A stretch of DNA of 64,000 nt from NCBI RefSeq assembly GCF_006094435.1, contig NZ_CP034783.1, forward strand, positions 2,197,001-2,261,000, read 5' to 3'. The position numbers were made by a program, and so were the translations under genes. This document shows, piece after piece, positions 51,560 through 61,293 of this stretch. The DNA comes from Pseudomonas sp. MPC6. Lineage in GTDB: Bacteria > Pseudomonadota > Gammaproteobacteria > Pseudomonadales > Pseudomonadaceae. Positions within the stretch are counted from its first letter, which is position 1. Every line of letters begins with the position of its first letter. Under the pieces are notes generated by a model. That model saw only the letters and a list, made by a program, of their open reading frames with translations, had not been told where the DNA came from and did not search any database.

Positions 51560-53005
51560 ATGTATCCAATTGCATCCCATTGGCTCAACTACATCGATGG
51601 TGAATGGCTCGATAGCGCGCAGCAGCTGACGGTGAACAACCCAGGCACTGCCGAGCCGCTGGCGACCATCGCCCAGGCCACTGTCGCCGATGCCGAGCGT
51701 GCCGTGCTGGCGGCTCGTCGTTGCGCCGACAGCGGTGAGTTGACCCGCGTTCGTCCGGCGCAGCGTGTCACCTGGTTGCTGCGCATTGCCGAAGAAATCC
51801 GCGCCGTGGCCGAAGAGGGCGCCTGGGTGTTGTGCCAGGAAAATGGCAAGAGCCTCAACGATGCCAAAGATGAGTTCGTCGAGGCGGCACGCTACTTCGA
51901 ATACTACGCAGGCATGGCTGACAAGATCGAAGGCACTTCGATTCCATTAGGCAATGGCTACATGGATTTCACCCTGTATGACCCGATGGGTGTATCCGCG
52001 CAAATCGTGCCGTGGAACTTCCCGGTTTCGATCTGTGCCCGCTCGCTTGCACCGGCGTTGGCGGCTGGCAATGCGGTGGTGATCAAATCGCCCGAACTGT
52101 CGCCTTTGGGGATGTGCGTGCTGATCCGCGCTATTGCCAAGGCCGGGTTGCCCAAGGGCGCGGTCAACCTGATTTGCGGTCGTGGCCGTGAGGTTGGCGC
52201 GCACCTGGTTGGCCATCGTGCTGTCGATCAGATTGTCTTCACCGGCTCAGTGCCGACCGGTCAATCGATTCTGCGCGATGCCGCCGAACATGCCATCCCC
52301 AGCGTTATGGAGTTGGGTGGCAAGTCAGCCGCGATTGCTTTCGCCGATGCGGATCGCGAACAACTGCTTGCCAGCGTCAAGGGCGGTATTTTCTTCAACG
52401 CCGGACAGGTGTGCTCTGCCATGTCGCGCCTGCTGGTGCAGCGTGAAATTTATGAAGAGGTCGTCGAGTCTGTTGTCGCCTTGGCCGAAGGTTTCAGCGT
52501 GGGCGTCGGCCACGACAACCCAGACCTCACACCAGTGGTCAGTGCCGGGCAACTGGCAGGCATCGAAGCCTTGTGTCGGCGCGCCATTGAAGAGGGCGCA
52601 GTAGCGGCCACTGGCGGTGAGGGGTTCAGTGACCGTGCCGGGCACTTCATGCGACCGACCGTGTTCCGCGACGTGAGCCCCGAGATGTGCATCGCCCAGG
52701 AAGAGGTCTTCGGTCCGGTGTTGGCGGTGATCCCGTTCGACAGCGAAGAAGAGGCGATCGCGATCGCCAATGGCACCGCTTTTGGCCTGGTCGCGGGTGT
52801 GTTCACCCAGGACATCAGTCGCGCCATGCGCTGCACCCGTCGCCTGAAAGCTGGCCAAGTGTTTGTGAACGAGTGGTATGCCGGTGGAATTGAAACCCCG
52901 TTTGGCGGTGTCGGCCTGTCCGGTTTTGGCCGGGAAAAAGGGCAGGAGGCCTTGTACAGCTACGTGCGTACCAAGAACGTGGCGATCCGCGTAGCGGGGG
53001 AGTGA
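51560..53005 (+). CDS. NAD(P)-dependent aldehyde dehydrogenase
   Basis: 481 aa from the ATG at 51560, spaced six bases from GAGGAG; an ATG at 51554 touches that site. Catalytic cysteine in NAGQVCSAMSR near 284 and glutamate in MELGGKS near 250. Betaine-aldehyde-like family. It would oxidise an aldehyde released by the oxygenase. The next gene starts about 6 bp after its stop. Confidence 0.9.
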   Translation: MYPIASHWLNYIDGEWLDSAQQLTVNNPGTAEPLATIAQATVADAERAVLAARRCADSGELTRVRPAQRVTWLLRIAEEIRAVAEEGAWVLCQENGKSLNDAKDEFVEAARYFEYYAGMADKIEGTSIPLGNGYMDFTLYDPMGVSAQIVPWNFPVSICARSLAPALAAGNAVVIKSPELSPLGMCVLIRAIAKAGLPKGAVNLICGRGREVGAHLVGHRAVDQIVFTGSVPTGQSILRDAAEHAIPSVMELGGKSAAIAFADADREQLLASVKGGIFFNAGQVCSAMSRLLVQREIYEEVVESVVALAEGFSVGVGHDNPDLTPVVSAGQLAGIEALCRRAIEEGAVAATGGEGFSDRAGHFMRPTVFRDVSPEMCIAQEEVFGPVLAVIPFDSEEEAIAIANGTAFGLVAGVFTQDISRAMRCTRRLKAGQVFVNEWYAGGIETPFGGVGLSGFGREKGQEALYSYVRTKNVAIRVAGE

Positions 53006-53010
53006 GCAAC

Positions 53011-54417
53011 ATGTTCAAGACTTGGCTTTGTGTGGTCTGTGGGCTGATCTACGACGAGGTCCTCGGTTGGCCGCAGGACGGCATCATCGCTGGCACGCGT
53101 TGGGAGGATGTGCCAGAAGACTGGAAATGCCCCGAGTGTGGCGTCGGCAAAAGCGATTTCGAGATGTTGGATATCAGTGAGCCGGTGGTGGCGACCGCAG
53201 CCGTCAGTGCGCCGGTAGTGCCTGCAGTGCAGCTGCAAACGCCGCCAGCGGCCACACTGCCACGCCAGCCGATCGTCATCATCGGCAGTGGCTATGCTGG
53301 TTACGGTCTGGCCCAGGCGTTGCGCAAGGCCGACCCTAAGGTCGAGATCCGCGTGCTGACTCAAGAGTCTGGCCACCTGTATTCCAAGCCGGCGTTGTCC
53401 ATCGGCCTGGCACAGGGCAAAAGCGCCGCGGCATTGTCCGGCGAAACTCCGCTGGCGATCGAGAAGCGCTTGAATATCCGCGTCTATCCGCACTGTACGG
53501 TGGAGCGTATCGACAGCGCGGCGCAGCGGCTGCACACCAACTTCGGTGAAATGGAATATGGCCAGTTGGTACTGGCCAGTGGTGCGCAGCCCATCCGACT
53601 GCCGATCGAGGGTGATACTGCGGCGTTACTCAGTGTCAACAACCTGCACGATTACCAGCGCTTGCGTGAACGCCTGGTGGGTGTGCGGCGAGTGGCAATC
53701 CTGGGTGACGGCCTGATCGGCTGCGAGTTTGCCAACGACTTGGCCAGCAGTGGCTTTGCCGTCAGCGTTATCGGCCTCGGCCATTGGCCGATGGAGCGTC
53801 TGTTGCCGGAGGAGGCCGGGCGGCAGTTGCAACTCGCCTTGAGCGAACTGGGGGTGAACTGGCACCTGGAGAACACCCTGCAACGCATTGAGCCGGCTGA
53901 AGACGGCTATCGCCTGAGCCTGGCCGATGGCCAAAGCGTGGAAGCCGACCTGGTGTTGTCTGCCGTGGGTCTGCGTCCCAACCTGAGCCTGGCCGAGACC
54001 GCCGGGGTCGCCGTTGGTCGCGGCATTCAGGTGGACGCACAGTTGCAGACTTCGCAACCGGGGATCTATGCCCTGGGCGACTGCATCGAGATCGACGGCC
54101 AATTGCTCCCGTACCTGGCGCCCATCAATCAGGGCATCCAGGCGCTGTGCAAGACCTTGCTCGGTCGGCCTGTCAAGGTCAGCTATCCGTTGATGCCTGT
54201 CACGGTGAAGACCCCGGCGGCGCCGCTGTGCCTGCTGCCACCCACCGTCGGCGTAGCCGGAGAGTGGCGTTGCACACTGACTGCCGATGGCCTCAGTGCC
54301 GGTTATTACGACATCGAGGGGGCACTCTGCGGGTTTGTCCTGCTCGGTCGCCAAGCACAATTGCAGCGCAATACATTGCTGCAGTCCTGTCAGAACGCTC
54401 AACGGGCCGTCGCCTGA
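53011..54417 (+). CDS. Rubredoxin fused to a rubredoxin reductase
   Basis: 468 aa from the ATG at 53011, ten bases after GGGGGAG. An N-terminal rubredoxin (CVVCGL and CPECGVG within residues about 6-50) leads through an Ala/Val/Pro linker to an FAD/NAD reductase (IIGSGYAGYGLAQAL near 90, AILGDGLIGCEFANDL near 230, YALGDCIEI). It resembles NorV's rubredoxin domain plus NorW joined in one chain. A role as electron donor to the Rieske enzyme is inferred from position. Confidence 0.9.
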   Translation: MFKTWLCVVCGLIYDEVLGWPQDGIIAGTRWEDVPEDWKCPECGVGKSDFEMLDISEPVVATAAVSAPVVPAVQLQTPPAATLPRQPIVIIGSGYAGYGLAQALRKADPKVEIRVLTQESGHLYSKPALSIGLAQGKSAAALSGETPLAIEKRLNIRVYPHCTVERIDSAAQRLHTNFGEMEYGQLVLASGAQPIRLPIEGDTAALLSVNNLHDYQRLRERLVGVRRVAILGDGLIGCEFANDLASSGFAVSVIGLGHWPMERLLPEEAGRQLQLALSELGVNWHLENTLQRIEPAEDGYRLSLADGQSVEADLVLSAVGLRPNLSLAETAGVAVGRGIQVDAQLQTSQPGIYALGDCIEIDGQLLPYLAPINQGIQALCKTLLGRPVKVSYPLMPVTVKTPAAPLCLLPPTVGVAGEWRCTLTADGLSAGYYDIEGALCGFVLLGRQAQLQRNTLLQSCQNAQRAVA

Positions 54418-54427
54418 GGGCAGTACC

Positions 54428-55756
54428 ATGAAAAACACCATCAACCTTCCCCATGACGATGCCAGCTGTGGCTGGTATGCGGCCTTGCCCGAGCAGCCAC
54501 CCTGCAAACGCTTGCAGGGTGAACAGCGCGCCGACTACACCGTAATTGGCGCCGGCTTCGCTGGCCTGGCTGCGGCCCGCCGGTTGGCCGAGCACTATCC
54601 TGAGGCCCGAATCCTGCTGGTCGATGCCCAGCGCGTCGCTTATGGCGCCTCAGGGCGCAACTCGGGTTTTGTCATCGACCTGCCACACAAATTCGCCCTG
54701 GAACATCCGGACCCGGCGCACAAACAGCGTTTGCTCGCGCTCAATCGCGCCGCCATCGCCCAGTTGCAGGGATTGATTCAAACCCATGGAATCGATTGCC
54801 AATGGTCCCATGCCGGCAAGTATCAAGGTGCTGTAGGCCCTCGCGGGCTGGCTTATCTGGATCATTTTGAACACTTGATGAGCGACCTTGGTGAGCCGTT
54901 CCGTCGGGTCGAGCGTGCCGAGTTGGCTCAGGTGGTGGGCTCCAGTCATTACAGCGGCGCTATTTACACCCCGGGTTGCTACTTGATGCAGCCGGCAGCG
55001 TTGGTCAATGGCCTGGGGCGCACACTGCCGAGTAATGTCGAACTGCTTGAGGAATCACCGATCCAGCGCCTGGAACGTGACGGCCAGGGCGGCTGGATTC
55101 TGCACGGCAATCAGGGGCGGATTCGCACTGCACAGTTGTTGCTGGGTACCAGTATTTTCACGCAAGAGTTCGGTTTCCTGCGCAATCGCCTGTTGCCGGT
55201 GATGACCTTCGCCAGCTGGACTCGCCCCCTGACCGATGCCGAGTTGGCGGCCTACGGCGGTCAGCTCGATTGGGGGCTGACCCCGGCAGACCACGCCGGT
55301 ACCACGGTGCGCATGACTCAGGACCGCCGCTTGATCATCCGCAATACCTACAAGCATGTCCCCAAGTACGGCCAAAGTACCAACGATGCCATGCGCGATA
55401 GTGTGCGCAAGGATCACCGCAAAGCCTTCCTGACGCGGTTTCCGCAGCTCGCCGAAGTGCCTTTCAGCCATACCTGGGGCGGCGTTTACGCCATCTCGCG
55501 CAACTTCACCAACTTCTTTGGCGAACTGGAGAAAGGTGTCTACGCCTCAGCTTGCGATAACGGCGTCGGCGCGGCCTGGGGCACCATTTCAGGCACCTTG
55601 CTCGCGGACCTCGCCGTGGGTGCCGATTCAGCGCAACTGCGCGACATTCAGGCCGTCACTGGCATGCCTTCACTCAACCCGCCGGAACCCTTTCTCGGCC
55701 TCGGTGTGCGTTCACGTATCCGCCTGGCGGCCTGGAACAGTCGGAGTGAGCTATGA
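54428..55756 (+). CDS. FAD-dependent oxidoreductase (DAO/PuuB-like)
   Basis: 442 aa from the ATG at 54428. Dinucleotide motif GAGFAGLAAARRL near residue 41 and the GASGRNSGF motif of the DAO family. Members oxidise amines or N-methyl amino acids. It may remove further methyl or amino groups from the product. It overlaps the next cupin by four bases. Confidence 0.88.
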   Translation: MKNTINLPHDDASCGWYAALPEQPPCKRLQGEQRADYTVIGAGFAGLAAARRLAEHYPEARILLVDAQRVAYGASGRNSGFVIDLPHKFALEHPDPAHKQRLLALNRAAIAQLQGLIQTHGIDCQWSHAGKYQGAVGPRGLAYLDHFEHLMSDLGEPFRRVERAELAQVVGSSHYSGAIYTPGCYLMQPAALVNGLGRTLPSNVELLEESPIQRLERDGQGGWILHGNQGRIRTAQLLLGTSIFTQEFGFLRNRLLPVMTFASWTRPLTDAELAAYGGQLDWGLTPADHAGTTVRMTQDRRLIIRNTYKHVPKYGQSTNDAMRDSVRKDHRKAFLTRFPQLAEVPFSHTWGGVYAISRNFTNFFGELEKGVYASACDNGVGAAWGTISGTLLADLAVGADSAQLRDIQAVTGMPSLNPPEPFLGLGVRSRIRLAAWNSRSEL

Positions 55757-56124
55757 GCAAGGTCGTTACTGGAAAAGGCCCCGTGCTGCGGGTCGACCAT
55801 CATGATCTGGAGTTCACGCAGCGTGGTGGTCCCCCCGGTGCCGCCTATGTCGCCCGTGCGATCAGCAATGAAATATCGCCAAATATCGGGGTCGGCTTTG
55901 CCCGTTGGGAGGGCGCTGAAGTGGCGTGGACCCTGCTGTATGACGAGGTGATCTTCGTCATCGAAGGCTGCTTCGAATTGCAGGCCAACGGTGAGCTGTA
56001 CCGGGTTGAACCGGGACAGTTGCTGTGGATTCCCGAAGGCACCGAACTGGTCTATGGCGGCCATGCGTTGTTCGGGTATGTGGTTCAGCCTGGCGACTGG
56101 AAACAGCGGCACGGTTTAGCCTGA
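55753..56124 (+). CDS. EutQ-like cupin
   Basis: 123 aa, single cupin fold (YDEVIFVIEGCFELQ, IPEGTELVYGG) without the HxH metal motif. It looks like EutQ-type cupins of unknown substrate. Coupled to the oxidoreductase upstream. Confidence 0.7.
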   Translation: MSKVVTGKGPVLRVDHHDLEFTQRGGPPGAAYVARAISNEISPNIGVGFARWEGAEVAWTLLYDEVIFVIEGCFELQANGELYRVEPGQLLWIPEGTELVYGGHALFGYVVQPGDWKQRHGLA

Positions 56125-56224
56125 GTCGGGAGCGTAGAGCAATGCAGAATGTACAGAGCGATGTCAGGGGGCGGCAACGTTGCAGCTTGCAATCTCACGC
56201 ACACATCATTGACGAGGCTGCTCA

Positions 56225-57526
56225 GTGCTTGGACTGACGAAGGCGTTCGGCGCCCTGTATCTGAGCAGCTTATTGATGCAGTTGGGTTCGACCCTGTTGA
56301 TGACCTACCTGGCGCTGCGCCTGAACGCGGGGGGTGGGGCCGAGACGTGGAGCGGTGCATTGATGGCCGCCAACGCCTTGGGCATGGTGTTGGGAGGCAA
56401 AGTCGGGCACTACCTGATTGAGCGGGTCGGACACATCCGCAGTTACGTCACCTGCGCTGGCGGGATTGCCGCGGCAGTGCTGGCTCATGAATTCAGTAGT
56501 GCCTTGCCATTTTGGCTGCTGCTGCGAGCGCTGGTGGGGGTGGCCATGATGTGTCAGTTCATGGTGTTGGAAAGTTGGCTCAACGATCAGGCTCGGACTG
56601 AACAGCGCGGCAGCGTGCTGGCCCTCTATATGGTTGCCAGCTACGTTGGCATGATGCTTGGTCAGCTGGCACTGAGTCTCAATGGCGACTTGGGGATCCA
56701 TGCGTTGCTTGGCGTGGCCATCGCTTTTGCGTTGAGCCTGGTGCCGGTGGCGTTGACCCGCTGCCCGCATCCGACGCCCATCCTTGCGGCGCCTGTCGAC
56801 GTTAAATTGTTCCTGCGTCGAATACCGCAGTCGTTAGTGACCCTGGTGGTGTCGGGCATGATGACGGGTGGCTTTTACGGTCTGGCCTCGATCTATGCCA
56901 GTCAGCAGGGACTCGATACGGTCGAAATTGGTCAGTTCATGGCCTTGGTGATTGGGGCCGGATTACTGGCCCAGCTACCCTTGGGCTGGCTTTCGGATCG
57001 ATTGCCACGTGCCAGCTTGATTCGCGCTGTGGCAGTGCTGCTGATGCTCGTCACGCTGCCGCTGGGTTTTTGTCAAAGCCCTTCGTTCAACACCCTGATG
57101 CTGTTCGGTGCAGGGATAGGCTTTTTGCAGTTTTGCCTGTATCCGCTCGGTGTGGCACTGGCCAACGACAATATTGAGCCGCAATTGCGTGTTTCATTGG
57201 CCAGCGTGTTGTTGGTGGCGTTTGGTGTGGGTGCCGGCATCGGTCCGCTGCTGGCCGGTTCACTGATGGAGCACTTCGGCGCATCGAGTCTTTATTTCTT
57301 CTTCGCTGCCTGCGCTGCGCTGCTTGTCGTGTTTGTAGGGCAGGGCAAGGTCACCGGTGAGCATTTGCAAGAGGATGCTCCCCTTCATCACCCGTCAACG
57401 CCCAATGGCCTGGCCAGTTCCAGTCTGGTGGCGGTTGTCGAGTCGGTCGGGGCAAACGCCCAGAGCTCGCAGTGCGACAGAGTGATCAACGAGACTGAAA
57501 TCGCCACCGCGCTGAATTGTCCATGA
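56225..57526 (+). CDS. MFS transporter (YcaD-like)
   Basis: 433 aa from a GTG at 56225. Twelve hydrophobic helices and the loop GWLSDRLPRASL typical of MFS. The C-terminal 60 residues are polar. It may export or import an intermediate of this cluster. Confidence 0.85.
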   Translation: MLGLTKAFGALYLSSLLMQLGSTLLMTYLALRLNAGGGAETWSGALMAANALGMVLGGKVGHYLIERVGHIRSYVTCAGGIAAAVLAHEFSSALPFWLLLRALVGVAMMCQFMVLESWLNDQARTEQRGSVLALYMVASYVGMMLGQLALSLNGDLGIHALLGVAIAFALSLVPVALTRCPHPTPILAAPVDVKLFLRRIPQSLVTLVVSGMMTGGFYGLASIYASQQGLDTVEIGQFMALVIGAGLLAQLPLGWLSDRLPRASLIRAVAVLLMLVTLPLGFCQSPSFNTLMLFGAGIGFLQFCLYPLGVALANDNIEPQLRVSLASVLLVAFGVGAGIGPLLAGSLMEHFGASSLYFFFAACAALLVVFVGQGKVTGEHLQEDAPLHHPSTPNGLASSSLVAVVESVGANAQSSQCDRVINETEIATALNCP

Positions 57527-57577
57527 CGCCAAATGGTGACGTTCCTTTCTCCTATTGTGATTAACGGAATCGAAAGC

Positions 57578-58825
57578 ATGTTCGAAAATAAGAATAAGTA
57601 CCGTACGGGCGATGACTCCACGCAACCCTTGCACAACCCGGTCACGCTGGAAACGCTGCTATCGGCGCGTACCTACCGCCTGCAGCGGGTGCGCGATCAG
57701 TTACTGGCGCGCGATTGTGCCGCCATCCTGCTCTATGATCCGGTCAATATCCGCTATGCCACTGACACCTCGAACATGCAGGTGTGGACCTTGCATAACT
57801 TCGCTCGTTACGCGTTGGTGTTTGCCAATGGGCCCGTGATCCTGTGGGAGTTCCACAATTGCGAACACCTGCATGAGGGCATCAGTCTGATCGATGAAGT
57901 GCGCGAAGCGGTCAGTTGGAGTTATTTCGGTGCCGGTTCGCGCATATCCGAGAAGGCTGCCATTTGGGCCCGAGAAATTGTCGAGGTGGTGGGTGAGCAC
58001 GCTGGTGCCAACGCGCGTCTGGCCGTGGATAAGGCAGACTTCGAAGGGCTTGAGCTACTCCAAGCTGAGGGGTTGAGCCTGGTCGAGGGGCACAGTCTGA
58101 TGGAGGAGGCGCGCAAGATCAAATCAGCTTCCGAACTGGAGCTGATGCGCTGGACCATCGAGGTTTGCGAGAAAGGCATTCAGCGCATGCATGATGAGCA
58201 GCGTCCAGGCATGACCGAGAACCAACTGTGGGCCTGGCTTCACTACGAGAATATCCGACACGGTGGAGAGTGGATCGAAACCCGCCTGCTCGCTTCCGGA
58301 CCTAGAACTAACCCGTGGATGCAGGAGTCAAGCGATCGGGTGATGCAGGAAGGTGAAATCATTTCCTTCGACACGGATCTGATCGGCCCCTATGGCTATT
58401 GCGCGGATATCTCGCGAGCTTGGACCGTCGGTCACGTTGCCCCTACGGCCGAGCAGCGCAAGCTGTATGCGCTGGCCCATGAACAGATTCAGCACAACAT
58501 GGCGCTCTTGCGCCCTGGCCTGAGCCATCACGAGTTCGTTCAGCGATCCTGGGACATTCCACAGCCCTATCAGCACAACCGTTACTGCTGTGTAGTGCAC
58601 GGTGTTGGTTTGGCGGATGAATATCCGGCACTGGCGCATAAAGGCATTGATTGGGAAAACAGTGGTTATGACGGTGTTTTCGAAGAGAATATGGTGATTT
58701 GCGTGGAAAGTTACATGGGCGAGCGAGGAGGGAGGGAAGGTATAAAACTTGAACAGCAAGTTTTAATTACCCAAAACGGCTGCGAGGTGCTTTCACATTA
58801 TCCGTGGCAGGAGGACTGGTTGTAA
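57578..58825 (+). CDS. DddP-like M24 family protein
   Basis: About 415 aa from the ATG at 57578; a GTG at 57533 also opens the frame. The pita-bread fold shows DPVNIRYATDTSNMQ and ETRLLASGPRTNPW. The metal aspartates lie in DTDLIGPYGYCADIS, the histidine in HGVGLADE, and two glutamates in VESYMG and KLEQQV. The D six residues after the HGVG histidine is the place of the catalytic Asp in DMSP lyase DddP, where M24 peptidases normally differ. My comparison is from memory. So this is a candidate DMSP/onium lyase, otherwise an aminopeptidase-like or creatinase-like enzyme. Confidence 0.8.
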   Translation: MFENKNKYRTGDDSTQPLHNPVTLETLLSARTYRLQRVRDQLLARDCAAILLYDPVNIRYATDTSNMQVWTLHNFARYALVFANGPVILWEFHNCEHLHEGISLIDEVREAVSWSYFGAGSRISEKAAIWAREIVEVVGEHAGANARLAVDKADFEGLELLQAEGLSLVEGHSLMEEARKIKSASELELMRWTIEVCEKGIQRMHDEQRPGMTENQLWAWLHYENIRHGGEWIETRLLASGPRTNPWMQESSDRVMQEGEIISFDTDLIGPYGYCADISRAWTVGHVAPTAEQRKLYALAHEQIQHNMALLRPGLSHHEFVQRSWDIPQPYQHNRYCCVVHGVGLADEYPALAHKGIDWENSGYDGVFEENMVICVESYMGERGGREGIKLEQQVLITQNGCEVLSHYPWQEDWL

Positions 58826-59054
58826 GTCGTTCCTCGCTGGTGGTTGCAGTGATGCGCACAGCCCAATCTGGAACATGAGCACTCATGAGAAATAGTCATT
58901 AGTGGCGCAGATAAAATGATTTGTCGTGCACCGCTTCCTGTTTGAACATCAATCCCAATGCGTTGCCGTGCGTACTGGTCTGGATAACGTTACGCCTAAT
59001 TGGCGGTTATTCGATGTTGGCTGTAAATACAAAAATAATAGAGAGGCCCTTAGC

Positions 59055-60611
59055 ATGAAAGAGTTAGTTGTCGATGAAGGATCCTATTCTCGAGCGTTCA
59101 ATACCCGAATATTAGGATTGAATATTCATCGGGTTATTTTTCCTGTTTCATTCTTGATTGTATTGGCGCTGGTTTTAGTGGCATTGCATGACCCGATAAC
59201 CTTCAGCCAGTCCCTGGAGGGGGCCAAAGGCTGGATCCTGAAGAACTGCGACTGGTTCATAATGATCATGGGCAATCTGGCCGTGCTGTTTTGCGCCGGG
59301 GTGGCCATTTCACCTTTTGGTAAAATTCGCTTGGGTGGCAAGGAGGCTACGCCGGAGTTCAGCACACTGTCCTGGTTTTCGATGCTGTTTGCCGCCGGGA
59401 TGGGTGTTGGCCTTCTGTATTGGGGCGTGGCTGAGCCGGTAGCACAATACACAGCTTGGTGGAAAACGCCACTCAATGTCCTTGCGACCACCCCGCAGGC
59501 CGAGCATGCAGCAATGGGTGCGACGATCTTTCACTGGGGCTTTCATCCTTGGGCCATCTACCTGACCAGTGCGTTGGTGGTTGGCTTTTTTGCCTTTAAC
59601 AAAGGCCTCCCATTTGCCCTTAGTTCGGGGCTGCAGCCATTGATTGGTAAAGCACATCGAGGGCTGCCAGGGCAGTTGGTGGACGTTTTTACTGTGGTGC
59701 TTACTGTGTTCGGCTTGGCCACCTCTCTAGGCCTCGGCGCCATGCAGTCGACTGCCGGTATCTCACAAGTACTGGGCATTCCCAACTCCTTTGGATTGCA
59801 GTTGTTGTTCATCTTGGTCGTGACTGGCCTCGCCGGATTTTCCCTATGGCGCGGCATGGATGCTGGAGTCAAGTTGCTAAGTAACATCAATATGTTGCTG
59901 GCGTTGGGCTTATTCATACTGGTCGTGATCGGTATTGGGGTGTCTACCTTTTTTTCTGGTGTGCTGAGTACGACCGTTGATTATGTCGAGTTCTTCCTGC
60001 CGCTGAGTAACTGGGTCAATCGTCCAGACCAGGATTGGTTCCATGGATGGACGGTGTTCTATTGGGCGTGGTGGTGCACATGGGGCCCATTGGTCGGTGT
60101 ATTCGTTGCGCGTGTTTCCCGAGGCCGTACGCTCCGTCAGATGGTCGGTGTGGTGATGTTGGTGCCAACCCTGGTGGCTATCGCCTGGTTCACAGCGTTC
60201 GGAGCGGGCGCCATCGATCAAGTCATCTCCGGTAGTGGATCCCTCGCGGCCGGTCTAACCGACGTCAATATGGCGATCTTTCAGTTCCTCCAAATGCTTC
60301 CGATGCCGCTCATTAGCTCAGGACTGGTGGTCATTCTGCTGGTCATCTTTATGGTGACCTCCATGGACTCTGGCGCCTTGGTAGTCGACAACCTGGCCGC
60401 TGGCGGTGACCCGGACACTTCGCCAGTACAGCGGGTGCTTTGGTTAGTGATGATTGCATTAGTCACCATCACGCTGTTCGTAATCGGTGGCGACACCGCG
60501 CTGAAAGGCATCCAGGCCGGTGCAGTGGCCATGGGGTTACCGTTCATGGTGCTGATGCTGTTGCTAATGATCGGCTTTGTTAAAGCGCTGGCCAAGGAGC
60601 CTCGTGACTAA
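59055..60611 (+). CDS. BCCT family betaine/choline/carnitine transporter
   Basis: 518 aa from the ATG at 59055. Twelve helices, with GMGVGLLYWGVAEP and the signature WTVFYWAWWCTWGPLVGVFV. BCCT carriers take up glycine betaine, choline, carnitine or DMSP with Na+ or H+. It is the best clue that the cluster uses an onium compound. Confidence 0.93.
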   Translation: MKELVVDEGSYSRAFNTRILGLNIHRVIFPVSFLIVLALVLVALHDPITFSQSLEGAKGWILKNCDWFIMIMGNLAVLFCAGVAISPFGKIRLGGKEATPEFSTLSWFSMLFAAGMGVGLLYWGVAEPVAQYTAWWKTPLNVLATTPQAEHAAMGATIFHWGFHPWAIYLTSALVVGFFAFNKGLPFALSSGLQPLIGKAHRGLPGQLVDVFTVVLTVFGLATSLGLGAMQSTAGISQVLGIPNSFGLQLLFILVVTGLAGFSLWRGMDAGVKLLSNINMLLALGLFILVVIGIGVSTFFSGVLSTTVDYVEFFLPLSNWVNRPDQDWFHGWTVFYWAWWCTWGPLVGVFVARVSRGRTLRQMVGVVMLVPTLVAIAWFTAFGAGAIDQVISGSGSLAAGLTDVNMAIFQFLQMLPMPLISSGLVVILLVIFMVTSMDSGALVVDNLAAGGDPDTSPVQRVLWLVMIALVTITLFVIGGDTALKGIQAGAVAMGLPFMVLMLLLMIGFVKALAKEPRD

Positions 60612-60701
60612 GGTTGTTTCAAGGAGAGCGGGCCTACCTCTTCGGGGGCAGTCCGCTGGCCAATGTGTGGAAGGCAAACCGGCCAAAGGGGGACGTTGAA
60701 G

Positions 60702-61265
60702 ATGGAATCGCAACAAGACGACATACAGATTTTGGTCGGTGAACTAAGGAACGTTGTGCGCGAGGCGGCGAATGAGGCCGAACTGCTTTCGCTCGTCGGA
60801 CCTTTGGTTCAACGAATGGTGCAAAAGCGTAGTTGGCTAGGTGCCGATATGTATAAGGCCGACCCGGAGATGGGGTATGGCACGACGCTGTTACACGTAG
60901 AGCCCGACCAGTCATTATTCATGGTGGTCGATAGCTGGCTACCCGGACGTGGCGTACCGCCCCATGACCACGATACCTGGGCGGTTGTGGTGGGTGTCGA
61001 TGGCACCGAACGTAACCTGTTTTGGCAGCGTCTGGACGATGCGCAACGTCCTGGATACGCCGAGCTGCAGCTAATGGGTGAGCAATGCATCACAGTTGGA
61101 GAGGCGCTACTGTTACCAAGCGGCAGTATCCACAGTGTGATCAATGAAACTGAGCACACCAGCCTTTCGTTTCATGTGTATGGCCGGCATTTGAATTACA
61201 CCGAGCGACGTCAGTTCGACCCGGAAAACAATCTTGAGCGGCCGTTCAAAATATCCCCGCGCTGA
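60702..61265 (+). CDS. Thiol-dioxygenase-like cupin (CDO/3-mercaptopropionate type)
   Basis: 187 aa from the ATG at 60702. The three histidine ligands fit PHDHDTWAV and SGSIHSV, with FHVYG at the expected place. Cysteine-dioxygenase-type enzymes oxidise free thiols to sulfinates. Beside a DddP-like protein this points to organosulfur chemistry, but the substrate is open. Confidence 0.75.
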   Translation: MESQQDDIQILVGELRNVVREAANEAELLSLVGPLVQRMVQKRSWLGADMYKADPEMGYGTTLLHVEPDQSLFMVVDSWLPGRGVPPHDHDTWAVVVGVDGTERNLFWQRLDDAQRPGYAELQLMGEQCITVGEALLLPSGSIHSVINETEHTSLSFHVYGRHLNYTERRQFDPENNLERPFKISPR

Positions 61266-61293
61266 TGCAGTTTTGTCTCGAGCGTTGCGCCGC

